Shown here: positions 7,026 to 13,470 of the stretch, piece after piece
How the letters are laid out: every line of letters starts with the position of its first letter
Position numbering within the stretch: position 1 is the first letter of the stretch
DNA from: Phycisphaerales bacterium UBA2396
Lineage (GTDB): Bacteria > Planctomycetota > Phycisphaerae > Phycisphaerales > UBA1924
Assembly (NCBI GenBank): GCA_002343325.1
Contig: DDSG01000061.1
Location: 1 to 13,470 of the forward strand
Length of the DNA: 13,470 nucleotides
Direction of reading: 5' to 3'
Notes under the pieces: model-generated
What the model was told of the DNA's origin: nothing
The model's database searches: none
What the model saw: the letters and a program-made list of their open reading frames with translations, nothing else
Made by a program: the position numbers and the translations under genes

Positions 7026-7056
7026 GGGTCATTCTGTGAATTGCTGGGCGCTGGGC

Positions 7057-8067
7057 TTACTTCTGATCCGTCACCGCGCCCTCGGCCGGCTGCTCGGCGT
7101 TCGCCGGAGCTTCCTCGCCCTCGTCGGTCGCCGGGTCGGGGCGGAGCGAACGAAGCGCGACGAGCAGGTCCCGTTCCTCTTCGGCCGAGATCCCGCGAAC
7201 AACCTCGCGCATCGCCGACAGGCGGGAGGCGTCATCGCTCGCCGCCTTTGCCTTCGCCATCAGGGGCGTGAGCTTCTGCTTCGTCGCCGCGGGGAACGAT
7301 TCAACCGCCGCAACCTGATCCCACTTGACGGCACATTCCACCAGCAGCCGCTGGTACACCCACATCGGCTCATCGATGAAGTCGTACATCTGCGACCTCA
7401 TCCGCTCGCGCGTCGTCAGACGCTGGTGCTCCTTCTTCTGCTCGTCAGTCGCGTCGGCGGCCAGGGCGGGCACCTTCGCCTCCCAATCGCGAGAGCGCTC
7501 CTCGACGTAGCTGCGGCGGATCTTTTCGGTCTGCTCGGCCTGCTGGCGCGTGATCAGGTTCCGCTTCATCAGCTCGTTGCGAAGGCTGTCCATCACCAGC
7601 GGGCGAAGCGTCCGCAGCAGCGTGCCCATCTCGGGGTTGCGCCCCTCGGCATTCCGCTGGGCGTCCATCGCCTTCTCGATCTGGCCTTCCTCGATCTTGC
7701 GGACAAGGTCCACGTTGTCCACCACCACACGCTCGAGCTGCGGCACCCGCCGATCAAGGAACGGCGTGATCTTCGCCCAGCTCTCGGGCGTGACCAGCGT
7801 GTTGCGACGCATCGCCGCCCAATACAACGGCTCGCTGAGCGAGGGGAGCTTGCCGTCCTTCCGCCACGCCTCGAAGGGCACATCCACCGGCTTGGCGACG
7901 GTGGGAATCGGCCTCTGCGCCGGCGCCGGGGCCGCGGGGGGCGGAACATAGTCGGGGGTCGGGGCCGGAGCCGGAGTCGGCGGCAACGCCACCTGACCCA
8001 CCGCAGCCCCCGCCAGAACCATCACCGCCACCACCGAACCCGTCCACATGCCCTGCACCATTCGCAT
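7057..8067 (-). CDS. Exported protein of a local three-member paralogous family (copy A)
   Basis: The function is not recognised. The 336-residue product has a signal peptide (MRMVQGMWTGSVVAVMVLAG, probable cleavage near Gly24-Gln25). A Pro/Ala-rich linker follows (about 28-55), then a charged, largely helical body. Residues 91-125 (LVTPESW... to VVVDNVDLVRKI) align without gaps to the other two minus-strand exported proteins here (8256-9176 and 12670-13470), centred on DNVDL at 117-121. The C-terminal 30 residues are Glu/Ala/Pro-rich and likely disordered. This is the most divergent of the three. ATG 8067 has AGGGAG 7 bases upstream (complement of 8075-8080). The 188-base gap to the gene before it holds a possible TATGCT -10 (complement of 8142-8147) without a good -35, so it may have its own promoter. 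No catalytic motif or transmembrane anchor beyond the signal peptide is visible. Confidence 0.8.
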   Translation of the reverse strand: MRMVQGMWTGSVVAVMVLAGAAVGQVALPPTPAPAPTPDYVPPPAAPAPAQRPIPTVAKPVDVPFEAWRKDGKLPSLSEPLYWAAMRRNTLVTPESWAKITPFLDRRVPQLERVVVDNVDLVRKIEEGQIEKAMDAQRNAEGRNPEMGTLLRTLRPLVMDSLRNELMKRNLITRQQAEQTEKIRRSYVEERSRDWEAKVPALAADATDEQKKEHQRLTTRERMRSQMYDFIDEPMWVYQRLLVECAVKWDQVAAVESFPAATKQKLTPLMAKAKAASDDASRLSAMREVVRGISAEEERDLLVALRSLRPDPATDEGEEAPANAEQPAEGAVTDQK

Positions 8068-8255
8068 CGCGTATCTCCCTGGTCAAACGACAGCCCGAAC
8101 AAGGCCGCCGCGTCTGCCGACACCCACTTCATCGGCGGCAAAGCATAGCCCACACCGTTCTCGAACACCCAAACAAAGAACGCACACGCGTCGTCCGCCG
8201 TTGCCGTCGGCATAACCCCTACCGCCGGCACACCCTCACCGGTTCGCGCCGCGGC

Positions 8256-9176
8256 CTACTTCGGATCCGCCCGCATCGGTTCCTCGGCCATCGGGCTCGA
8301 TCCCTCCCGCATCATCGGCTCAGGCTCGGGTTCCGGCTTCTTCTCTCGGTCAGCAAGGCCGAGCAGTTCCTGGGCGGCGATCCGCTTCTGTTCGCGGTCG
8401 AGCTCGCCGTAGATCCTCAGCACGAGGTCGCGCCTCTGTTGCGGGGTCGGTTTGCCGCCGGTCCGTTCCACGTGGTCCGCAAGCATGCCGCGGATCTTGG
8501 ATTCCTTCTCGGGCGAGAGCCCGAGCTTTCCGAGCAGCTCTTCGAACTCGCGAGCCCGCTGGCCGATCTGCCGCTCGAAGCTCCGCCGGATCTCGTTCCC
8601 GAGACTCGTCAGGACCTCGCGGGCGAGCACCTCGGCCCGCCCGGGGGCCGGCCTCGTGCTGTTCTCACGCTGGGCCGCCTGCACCGCGTCAGAAACCACG
8701 ACGTCCCAATACCCGTCGATCAGTTCGTTGTAGCGAGTCGCCTGCTCTTTCGGCAAGACACCCCGGACTTCCTCGCGCAGCGTTCCCCACGATCGAAGCT
8801 CCTTGAGCGACTCGCCGAACTCCCGGATCAGATCGAGCCGAACCCGTCGATCCGCGCTCTGCAGGCGCAGCAACAGATCAATGTTGTCGCGCACCGCCTT
8901 GTCGAGGATCGCCGAGCGCTCGTCAAGGATCTTCTGCGTCTTGGCCTTGGTCGGTTCGTCAAGGCGGAGCAGTTCGATCGCGGCTTCCTCGGGCGGGATC
9001 TCCAGCCGCCGCACGCGACCCTGAAAGTCCCGGCGGATCAGCGATCGCTCCCCCGCTGTCTCTCGCACCTTCGGCCCCGACAGCACGTCCTGCTGAGGAG
9101 GCTCGGCGGTGCGCGTTTCGGGCTGGGCAAGGGCAACACCCGCGCTCATCGCCGCTGTGATCAGGATCAGCCTCAT
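8256..9176 (-). CDS. Exported protein of a local three-member paralogous family (copy B)
   Basis: The function is not recognised. The 306-residue product has a signal peptide with probable cleavage after Ala17 (ALA-QP). The mature protein begins with a Gln/Glu/Pro-rich stretch and the block LSGPKVRETAG (32-42), nearly repeated as LKGPAVRESTG in copy C. The shared helical core contains DNIDLLLRL (97-105). Its C-terminal half matches copy C in LGLSPEKESKIRGMLADHVERTGG followed by a second helix, ELDREQKRIAAQELLG. The paired LSxxx / LTxxQ-like helices recall periplasmic Spy/CpxP (LTxxQ) proteins, but the length is about twice that of Spy and the relation is only suggestive. The tail is Glu/Pro/Met-rich. 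Start ATG 9176 has GGGAGG about 8 bases upstream. The gene is divergent from pyrE, with 28 bases between start codons. Confidence 0.83.
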   Translation of the reverse strand: MRLILITAAMSAGVALAQPETRTAEPPQQDVLSGPKVRETAGERSLIRRDFQGRVRRLEIPPEEAAIELLRLDEPTKAKTQKILDERSAILDKAVRDNIDLLLRLQSADRRVRLDLIREFGESLKELRSWGTLREEVRGVLPKEQATRYNELIDGYWDVVVSDAVQAAQRENSTRPAPGRAEVLAREVLTSLGNEIRRSFERQIGQRAREFEELLGKLGLSPEKESKIRGMLADHVERTGGKPTPQQRRDLVLRIYGELDREQKRIAAQELLGLADREKKPEPEPEPMMREGSSPMAEEPMRADPK

Positions 9177-9192
9177 CGCGACATCCTCCCGC

Positions 9193-9198
9193 TACACT
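9193..9198 (+). promoter_or_regulatory. Candidate -10 element for leaderless pyrE
   Basis: TACACT ends 6 bases before ATG 9205, placing the expected transcript start at about the start codon. There is no Shine-Dalgarno for pyrE in front of 9205. The -35 region would lie in the first codons of the divergent gene. Confidence 0.4.
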
Positions 9199-9201
9199 GA
9201 C

Positions 9202-9230
9202 ATCATGACAGCTTCGACCCCCGCCGCCAA
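9202..9230 (-). promoter_or_regulatory. Candidate sigma70-type promoter for exported copy B
   Basis: On the minus strand TTGGCG (complement of 9225-9230), a 17-base spacer and CATGAT (complement of 9202-9207) match the -35 and -10 consensus at 4 of 6 positions each. The expected start near 9195 leaves a roughly 20-base leader containing the GGGAGG Shine-Dalgarno. The -10 overlaps the pyrE start codon. Confidence 0.4.
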
Positions 9231-9780
9231 CCCCCACACGCCAACTTCCGCCCTGGCCGCGGCGATCGCCGAGGTCGCCCTGCTCCGCGGAACGTTCACA
9301 CTTCGTTCGGGAAAGACCTCGACGTTTTACCTCGACAAGTACCTGTTTTCGACCAGACCCGAGCTGCTCCGCCAGTTGGCGCCGCTGTTCGCGCAGCGGG
9401 TCCGGGGGATGGAGGGTGCCGCCGGGGTTCGGGTGAACCGGCTGGCCGGGGCCGAGCTCGGCGGGATTCCCCTCGTGACCGCCGCCAGCCTTGAGATCGG
9501 GCTGCCCTGCCTTTTCGTGCGCAACCAGAAGAAGGACTATGGCACCGCCAAGCAGCTCGAAGGCAAGGTCGATCCGGCCGACAAGGTGATCCTCCTCGAG
9601 GACGTCGCCACGACCGGCGGCCAGGCGATCGAAGCCGTTCAGGCGATCCGCGCGACGGGCGTCCAGGTTGTCGGGGTCATCGCGACGATCGATCGTCTGG
9701 AAGGGGCGCGCGAGAACATCGAGAAGGCCGGGCTTCGCTTCGACGCGCTCTTCACCGTGCGCGATCTGGGTGTCGCCTAA
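9205..9780 (+). CDS. pyrE: Orotate phosphoribosyltransferase
   Basis: PyrE converts orotate and PRPP to orotidine 5'-monophosphate in de novo pyrimidine synthesis, as a cytoplasmic dimer. The 191-residue length is normal. The N-terminal FTLRSGKTSTFYLDKY block and the GAELGGIPLVTAASLEIGLPCLFVRNQKKDYGT region, which holds the Lys-rich catalytic loop donated across the dimer, are both typical. The PRPP-binding signature is VILLEDVATTGGQAIEAV, with Glu132 and Asp133 at its acidic pair. ATG 9205 is supported by the divergent gene ending at 9176 and a TACACT box 6 bases upstream; it has no Shine-Dalgarno. No other pyrimidine gene is adjacent. The stop codon TAA (9778-9780) interlocks with the stop codon of the convergent GNAT gene. 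Confidence 0.95.
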   Translation: MTASTPAANPHTPTSALAAAIAEVALLRGTFTLRSGKTSTFYLDKYLFSTRPELLRQLAPLFAQRVRGMEGAAGVRVNRLAGAELGGIPLVTAASLEIGLPCLFVRNQKKDYGTAKQLEGKVDPADKVILLEDVATTGGQAIEAVQAIRATGVQVVGVIATIDRLEGARENIEKAGLRFDALFTVRDLGVA

Positions 9781-10331
9781 GGCTTGACCCGCAGGTACAT
9801 GTCCGCGTTGTCGTACACAACGCCGTCATCATTGCGCAACGCCCCGGGCAATCGGCCGTACTCGATGAACCCCATCGATCGATAGAGTTCGTACGCAGGA
9901 ACATTCGCGGGGAAGACGGCAAGGGTGAGTATCTCGAGGGTGGGGTGTTCCCTTGCCCAATCGATCACCGCGCGCAGCAGCGCTCGCCCAACACCCCGCC
10001 CACGACGATCCTCCGCGACCATCATGCCGATCACCGCCTGGTGCCGGATCTTTCGGCGTGGATGCCCGGTCAGGGCAAGGCTGCCCACGATGCGGCCGCC
10101 CTCGCACGCGGCGAGGAACAGCGAGGTCGGCGACTCGATGTTCTTGCGGATGAACGCAATCTCTTCGTCGAGAGTCATCTTGAACTCGCCCGACGCCGTG
10201 AGCACGAAGGGCGAAACCTCGAACGTGGTGCGCGCGAAATCGAGGATCTGGCCCGCCTCTTCCTCGCGGAGTGAGCGCACCTCCACCTCGCCGTCCTTGA
10301 TCGCCAGCCGCCGGGTGGGCAACACCGCCAT
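9777..10331 (-). CDS. GNAT-family N-acetyltransferase
   Basis: This 184-residue protein has the GNAT fold. Motif A, the acetyl-CoA pyrophosphate loop, is VAEDRRGRGVGRALLRAVIDWA, with the R-R-G-R-G-V-G core at 109-115. Motif B is NVPAYELYRSMGF. Beta-strand IV precedes the loop (HQAVIGMMV). The pattern resembles the RimI/RimL-like and small-molecule acetyltransferases, and the acceptor substrate cannot be deduced. ATG 10331 has GGGAG 5 bases upstream (complement of 10337-10341), and only 12 bases separate it from the S9 peptidase stop. It is therefore probably the last gene of the zinc-ribbon, peptidase, acetyltransferase unit. Its TAG overlaps the pyrE TAA on the other strand. Confidence 0.92.
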   Translation of the reverse strand: MAVLPTRRLAIKDGEVEVRSLREEEAGQILDFARTTFEVSPFVLTASGEFKMTLDEEIAFIRKNIESPTSLFLAACEGGRIVGSLALTGHPRRKIRHQAVIGMMVAEDRRGRGVGRALLRAVIDWAREHPTLEILTLAVFPANVPAYELYRSMGFIEYGRLPGALRNDDGVVYDNADMYLRVKP

Positions 10332-10343
10332 TGAGTCTCCCAG

Positions 10344-12362
10344 TTACTTGTCGGGCGAGGCGGGCTTGGCGGCCCCGATCGTCCGCTTGAGGAACGATGC
10401 GGTCTGCCGGGCGAACAACAGACGGTTCTCGAGCTTGGCGAACCCATGTCCTTCGTCGGGGAAGACCAGCAGCTGCGGCATCAGATCCATGCGCTTCTGC
10501 TCGAACGCACGGTCCTTGAGAGCTACCGAGAGCTGCATTGCTTCCTCGACCGGCACGCGCGGGTCGTTGAATCCGTGCGCGATGAACATCGGCACGCGGA
10601 TGTGCTCAAGCTTCATGATCGGGCTCACGCTGAGCAGGAATTCGGGGTCCGTCAGCGGCCCGTACTCGACCTCGCGCAGCTTGCGCCGATACCCGCTCGT
10701 CTTCTCGAGGAACGTCTTCACGTTCGTGATCCCGACGATGTTGACGCCCGCGCCGAAGTACTTGGAACGGCCGGTCTGCTCGGCCTGCTGCGAGTCCTCG
10801 ACCAGGCAGGCCACGCTCATGTACCCGCCGTAGCTGCCCCCGAATGTCGAAATCATGCCCGGCGCGGAGTACCCGTTGTCAACGAGCCACTTCGCCGCCG
10901 CGACGCCGTCCTTGACGCTGTCCCAGCGCTTCTTGTAATCGTCCATCATCAGGAAGTCGCGCCCATACCCCGAACTGCCGCGAACGTTGGGCAGGATGAT
11001 CCCGAATCCCTCGCTCAGCAGGTACTGCTGCTGCGCCGAGAAGATCGGGCGATGCTGCCCTTCGGGGCCGCCGTGGTAGAGGGCGATGAACGGGATCGGC
11101 TTCTTCGACGCCTTGTCGTATCCCGGCGGGAAGAACACGAACGCCGGCACCTCGAGCCCGTCGAAGCTCTTGTACTTGATCAGATCGGGCAGCGGGAATC
11201 GCGACAGGTCAATCCCCTGCGTGTCGGCCCACGTCAGCTGCCGCGTCTCGCCCGAGCCGCCCGGCGTCACCTTCGTCGCGTACGCCAATCCCGGCGTCCG
11301 CGCGTTGTTGAGCGACCACACCAGCGTTCCGTCCCGGAACGACCCGAGCCCCACGACACCCCGCTCGGCCTCGGGCAACGCCACCGGCTTGAAGTCGGGC
11401 AGCGAGAACGCGTGCGGCACGCCGTACCCGTCCTCGTTTGTCACCACCACCAGCATCGTCTTCTCGAGATTGAACCCCGCGCCGTCCACCTCGAATTTCT
11501 GCAGCGAGGGCACCGGGCTCGTCACGCTCCCGGTCTTCAGGTCTTTCATGTACAGCCGCTTGATCCCGTCCCGCGCGTCCGACAGCAGCAAGACCGACTC
11601 GTCCCCGGGCATGTACCCCACGACCTCGTTGCTCGCCGTGCTCCCGCCCTCGGGCAGGATCGTCAGATCAACCAGCGCGTCCGACCCGGCCGTCAGCTCG
11701 TACACCAGGCTGTCCGACGCTGAGTTGTACTTTCCAACCAGCACGCGGCTCGCGTCCTTCGACACATCCCCCGCCGCCCACGACCCCTCCTTCGCGAGAA
11801 TCCGCGTCGATTCCCCCTTCGCGAAGTTCCACAGGTAGAGATAAAAGTCGTTCGGACTGTCCTGGTTCCCGCTGTACACAAACCCGCTGCCGTCGTGAAG
11901 CCAGGTGTTCACGGCGTACTGCACCTTGGGGTTGTTCGCGATCGGAGAAATCTTCCCCGTCGATGGATCGAGCACCGAGATTTGGAAGTTCTCGTTTCCC
12001 CCCACCGCGTGCGTCAGCAGAATCCGCGAGCCGTCCGGGCTGATCGAGTAATCCCCGAGCCCGTCGGGGAAGTTCGTGAGCCGCTCGAGCGTCGCCTTCC
12101 CGGGGCGCAGATCCGTCCCCGGCTTGGCGCGGTACAACTGGAAAATCCCGTCCGGCCAGTCGCGCACGTACAGCGACCCGTCCGGCGCGAGCGTCGCGCT
12201 CCCGGGCGTGCGGATCCGCAGGAACTGCTCGATCGTGGGCTTGCTCGACGCCGACGCCGTCGGGCTCGTCACCGCGGGCTGCGCCGACACGACGCCCGCA
12301 GTCTGCCCGGCCGCCGCCACCAACGCCGCGAGCACGATCCACCCCTTGCGATCAAGCTTCAT
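10344..12362 (-). CDS. Exported S9-family (prolyl oligopeptidase-type) serine peptidase
   Basis: The 672-residue product has a signal peptide cleaved probably after Ala27 (VSA-QP). An N-terminal beta-propeller of WD40/TolB-like blades follows, about 40-385, with repeated blocks such as DYSISPDGSRILLTHAVGG. The C-terminal alpha/beta-hydrolase domain covers about 400-672. The catalytic Ser510 sits in GGSYGGYM, Asp600 in HGFNDPRVP and His639 in PDEGHGF. The oxyanion region YHGGPEGQ is also present. The family cleaves short peptides (dipeptidyl, acylaminoacyl or oligopeptidase activity); the architecture is closest to S9C-type acylaminoacyl-peptidase-like enzymes, and the exact specificity is open. 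It is likely periplasmic and digests imported or degraded peptides. ATG 12362 has GGAG 8 bases upstream, just past the stop of the zinc-ribbon gene 16 bases away, so the two are probably co-transcribed. Confidence 0.95.
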   Translation of the reverse strand: MKLDRKGWIVLAALVAAAGQTAGVVSAQPAVTSPTASASSKPTIEQFLRIRTPGSATLAPDGSLYVRDWPDGIFQLYRAKPGTDLRPGKATLERLTNFPDGLGDYSISPDGSRILLTHAVGGNENFQISVLDPSTGKISPIANNPKVQYAVNTWLHDGSGFVYSGNQDSPNDFYLYLWNFAKGESTRILAKEGSWAAGDVSKDASRVLVGKYNSASDSLVYELTAGSDALVDLTILPEGGSTASNEVVGYMPGDESVLLLSDARDGIKRLYMKDLKTGSVTSPVPSLQKFEVDGAGFNLEKTMLVVVTNEDGYGVPHAFSLPDFKPVALPEAERGVVGLGSFRDGTLVWSLNNARTPGLAYATKVTPGGSGETRQLTWADTQGIDLSRFPLPDLIKYKSFDGLEVPAFVFFPPGYDKASKKPIPFIALYHGGPEGQHRPIFSAQQQYLLSEGFGIILPNVRGSSGYGRDFLMMDDYKKRWDSVKDGVAAAKWLVDNGYSAPGMISTFGGSYGGYMSVACLVEDSQQAEQTGRSKYFGAGVNIVGITNVKTFLEKTSGYRRKLREVEYGPLTDPEFLLSVSPIMKLEHIRVPMFIAHGFNDPRVPVEEAMQLSVALKDRAFEQKRMDLMPQLLVFPDEGHGFAKLENRLLFARQTASFLKRTIGAAKPASPDK

Positions 12363-12378
12363 GTCCGCTTCTCCAGAA

Positions 12379-12645
12379 TTAGAACACGCGCACCAGATAC
12401 AGAATCAGCACCGTGCCGATCACCACCACCGCCGTCCCCAGCGCCCAAGGCGGCAGGCTCGACGACTCCCCTCCCGACGACTCCTCCAGCACCTTTCCGC
12501 ACTTATGGCACCACGTCGCCTCGTCATAGACCGACGCGCCACACCCCGGACACTCCGTGGTCTCTCCGCCGAAGCGGGCCTGATCTTCCGGTGATGGATC
12601 TTCGTCGGGTCTCAAGGGCGGGCCCGGCCTCCGGCAGCACGACAT
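12379..12645 (-). CDS. Small zinc-ribbon protein with C-terminal membrane anchor
   Basis: This 88-residue protein carries a four-cysteine zinc ribbon, CPGCG (Cys32, Cys35) and CHKCG (Cys46, Cys49), of the zinc-ribbon-2 type found on many small membrane proteins. A Ser/Glu linker leads to one transmembrane helix at about 67-86 (ALGTAVVVIGTVLILYLV), which ends almost at the C terminus. The N terminus, with Cys3-Cys4 and a Pro-rich stretch, faces the cytoplasm if the ribbon does; topology is inferred. The function is unknown. It lies 16 bases before the S9 peptidase gene and appears to be the first gene of that unit. No Shine-Dalgarno is seen before ATG 12645, but TAGAAT lies 6 bases upstream. 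Confidence 0.85.
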   Translation of the reverse strand: MSCCRRPGPPLRPDEDPSPEDQARFGGETTECPGCGASVYDEATWCHKCGKVLEESSGGESSSLPPWALGTAVVVIGTVLILYLVRVF

Positions 12646-12651
12646 CGCATC

Positions 12652-12657
12652 ATTCTA
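12652..12657 (-). promoter_or_regulatory. Candidate -10 element for leaderless zinc-ribbon gene
   Basis: On the minus strand TAGAAT (5 of 6 to the -10 consensus) ends 6 bases before ATG 12645. It lies in the 24-base gap after the stop of the preceding gene. No -35 is recognisable. If used, it separates the zinc-ribbon/S9/GNAT unit from exported copy C. Confidence 0.4.
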
Positions 12658-12669
12658 CCCCACCGCCGG

Positions 12670-13470
12670 CTAACGCCCCTGGAATTTCCGCACCAGCTTC
12701 TCCTGTTGCTCGAGAGTCAGGTACGCCAGCACGCCGACAAAGAACTTGCCCTGCTCCTTCTCGTCGGGGTTGCCCCCAGTGCGATCCATGTACTCCCGGA
12801 ACATCGCGCGGAGCGTCTGCTCCTGACTCGCCGAGAGCCCTAGATCCGCCGTCACATATCGGAACGCAAGATCCCCCGACGTCTCCGCGCGCCGAAAGGC
12901 CGCCTCAACCTCCTCGCCGAACAGCCGCAGGGGCTCCTCGATCATCGCCCGCAGCACATGCCGCCCCCGCACCACGCCGCCGTCGCCCGCGGCCTTCTCC
13001 GCCGCGACCGCCCGCCAGTACGACGCGAGCCGACCGCGATACTCCGCCCGCCGATCCTCTGGAAGCGCCGCCTCGATCTGCCTCGCCAGCCGCCCTTCAA
13101 ACCCCATCTGTTCCAGCCGACCCAGCGCCTGGAAGAGAAGCGAAAGAACATCCTTCTGGTCCCCGGCAGCACCGGCCGTCGCGATCTTGGTGAGCAGGTT
13201 GATGTTGTCGACGACGAACGCTTCGAGCATCCTCGCCCGCGCGAGCAGGACCCGATCCACCCCCGCCAGCGTTCCCGCGTCGAGGTTCATCTGCCGGACG
13301 ATCGCCTCTTCGGGCCTGGTGTCACCGCGGCGGAGCGTGCCGTCGAGCCCGAATCGCAACCCTCCCAACAAGCCCCCTTGCCCCGTTGATTCGCGCACCG
13401 CCGGGCCCTTCAGCGGCGGCTCATCGCCCGGCTGGGCCGTCGGCACCCCCCCAGCCGCACCACCCACCCC
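12670..13470 (-). CDS. Exported-family paralog (copy C), 5' end outside the window
   Basis: The frame is open to the window edge, so the start is not seen; the GTG at 13465-13467 is probably internal. The visible 266 residues begin with a Gly/Ala stretch and TAQP, which matches the signal-peptide cleavage sequence of copy B (LAQP), so perhaps only 10-20 residues are missing. Shared blocks with copy B include LKGPAVRESTG, PEEAIVRQMNLD, VVDNINLLTKI, the ASYWRAV region, LGLSASQEQTLRAMFREYMDRTGG, and a final YLTLEQQEKLVRKFQG. The LTLEQQEKL and LSASQ segments look like LTxxQ motifs of Spy/CpxP-type periplasmic proteins, but overall identity to that family is not established. No catalytic motif is visible. 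It ends at TAG 12670-12672, 24 bases before the zinc-ribbon start. Confidence 0.8.
   Translation of the reverse strand, partial: GVGGAAGGVPTAQPGDEPPLKGPAVRESTGQGGLLGGLRFGLDGTLRRGDTRPEEAIVRQMNLDAGTLAGVDRVLLARARMLEAFVVDNINLLTKIATAGAAGDQKDVLSLLFQALGRLEQMGFEGRLARQIEAALPEDRRAEYRGRLASYWRAVAAEKAAGDGGVVRGRHVLRAMIEEPLRLFGEEVEAAFRRAETSGDLAFRYVTADLGLSASQEQTLRAMFREYMDRTGGNPDEKEQGKFFVGVLAYLTLEQQEKLVRKFQGR

Noticed and set aside
5665..7032. Long minus-strand frame covering lysS
   Set aside because: It is the mirror frame of a well-conserved synthetase gene and its start runs through the lysS terminator hairpin.
7024..8148. Long plus-strand frame opposite exported copy A
   Set aside because: The minus-strand reading has a signal peptide, a Shine-Dalgarno and paralogs in the window; the plus reading is Arg/His/Leu-rich and begins inside the terminator.
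8022..8231. 69-codon minus-strand frame spanning the gap before copy A
   Set aside because: It overlaps the start of copy A in another frame, has no clear ribosome-binding site and no recognisable motif.
8203..8231. GC-rich imperfect inverted repeat after copy B, considered as a terminator
   Set aside because: The stem has internal mismatches and there is no T-run on the minus strand, so it cannot be called.
10446..13193. Long plus-strand frames (10446-11723 and 11895-13193) opposite the S9 peptidase and copy C
   Set aside because: They are antisense to a peptidase with an intact catalytic triad and to a paralogous family; their Arg/Pro/His-rich composition indicates shadow frames.

Overview
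The window is GC-rich, densely coded bacterial chromosome with twelve protein genes and no RNA genes, mobile elements or CRISPR. A planctomycete is the best guess, possibly of the Phycisphaerae. The reasons are the high GC content, the many exported proteins of unrecognised family (several with Pro-rich segments), a single-PDZ secretory protein, and the style of the lysyl-tRNA synthetase and Rrf2 proteins. This placement is inference; no marker gene settles it.

Layout. Bases 1-1533 (+) hold the Gly/Pro/Arg-rich tail of an unrecognised gene and an exported PDZ-domain protein, closed by a hairpin terminator at 1580-1613. Bases 1651-5333 (+) hold a MoxR-type AAA+ ATPase, a P1B-4-type transition-metal efflux ATPase 15 bases downstream, and, after an 83-base AT-richer leader with a strong inverted repeat, an Rrf2-family regulator with a near-complete IscR-like ligand set. 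lysS (+) follows and ends at a bidirectional terminator (6996-7025). Two exported proteins of one paralogous family lie on the minus strand (7057-9176). They are divergent from pyrE (+), which converges on a minus-strand block read right to left: a third paralog (truncated by the window end), a small zinc-ribbon membrane protein, an exported S9 prolyl-oligopeptidase-family peptidase and a GNAT acetyltransferase.

How the genes may work together. The metal pump and the Rrf2 regulator suggest a metal, perhaps Fe(II) or Co, homeostasis locus, with a MoxR ATPase in place of its usual DUF58/VWA partners. The zinc-ribbon protein, S9 peptidase and GNAT protein are spaced as one transcription unit. 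lysS and pyrE are housekeeping genes. No complete new multi-gene system is evident. The best leads are the three-copy exported family built around a conserved DN-[IV]-[DN]-L core, the recurrent TAnnnT-6/8 nt-ATG arrangement suggesting leaderless transcripts at four genes, and the inverted repeat in front of the rrf2-type gene.
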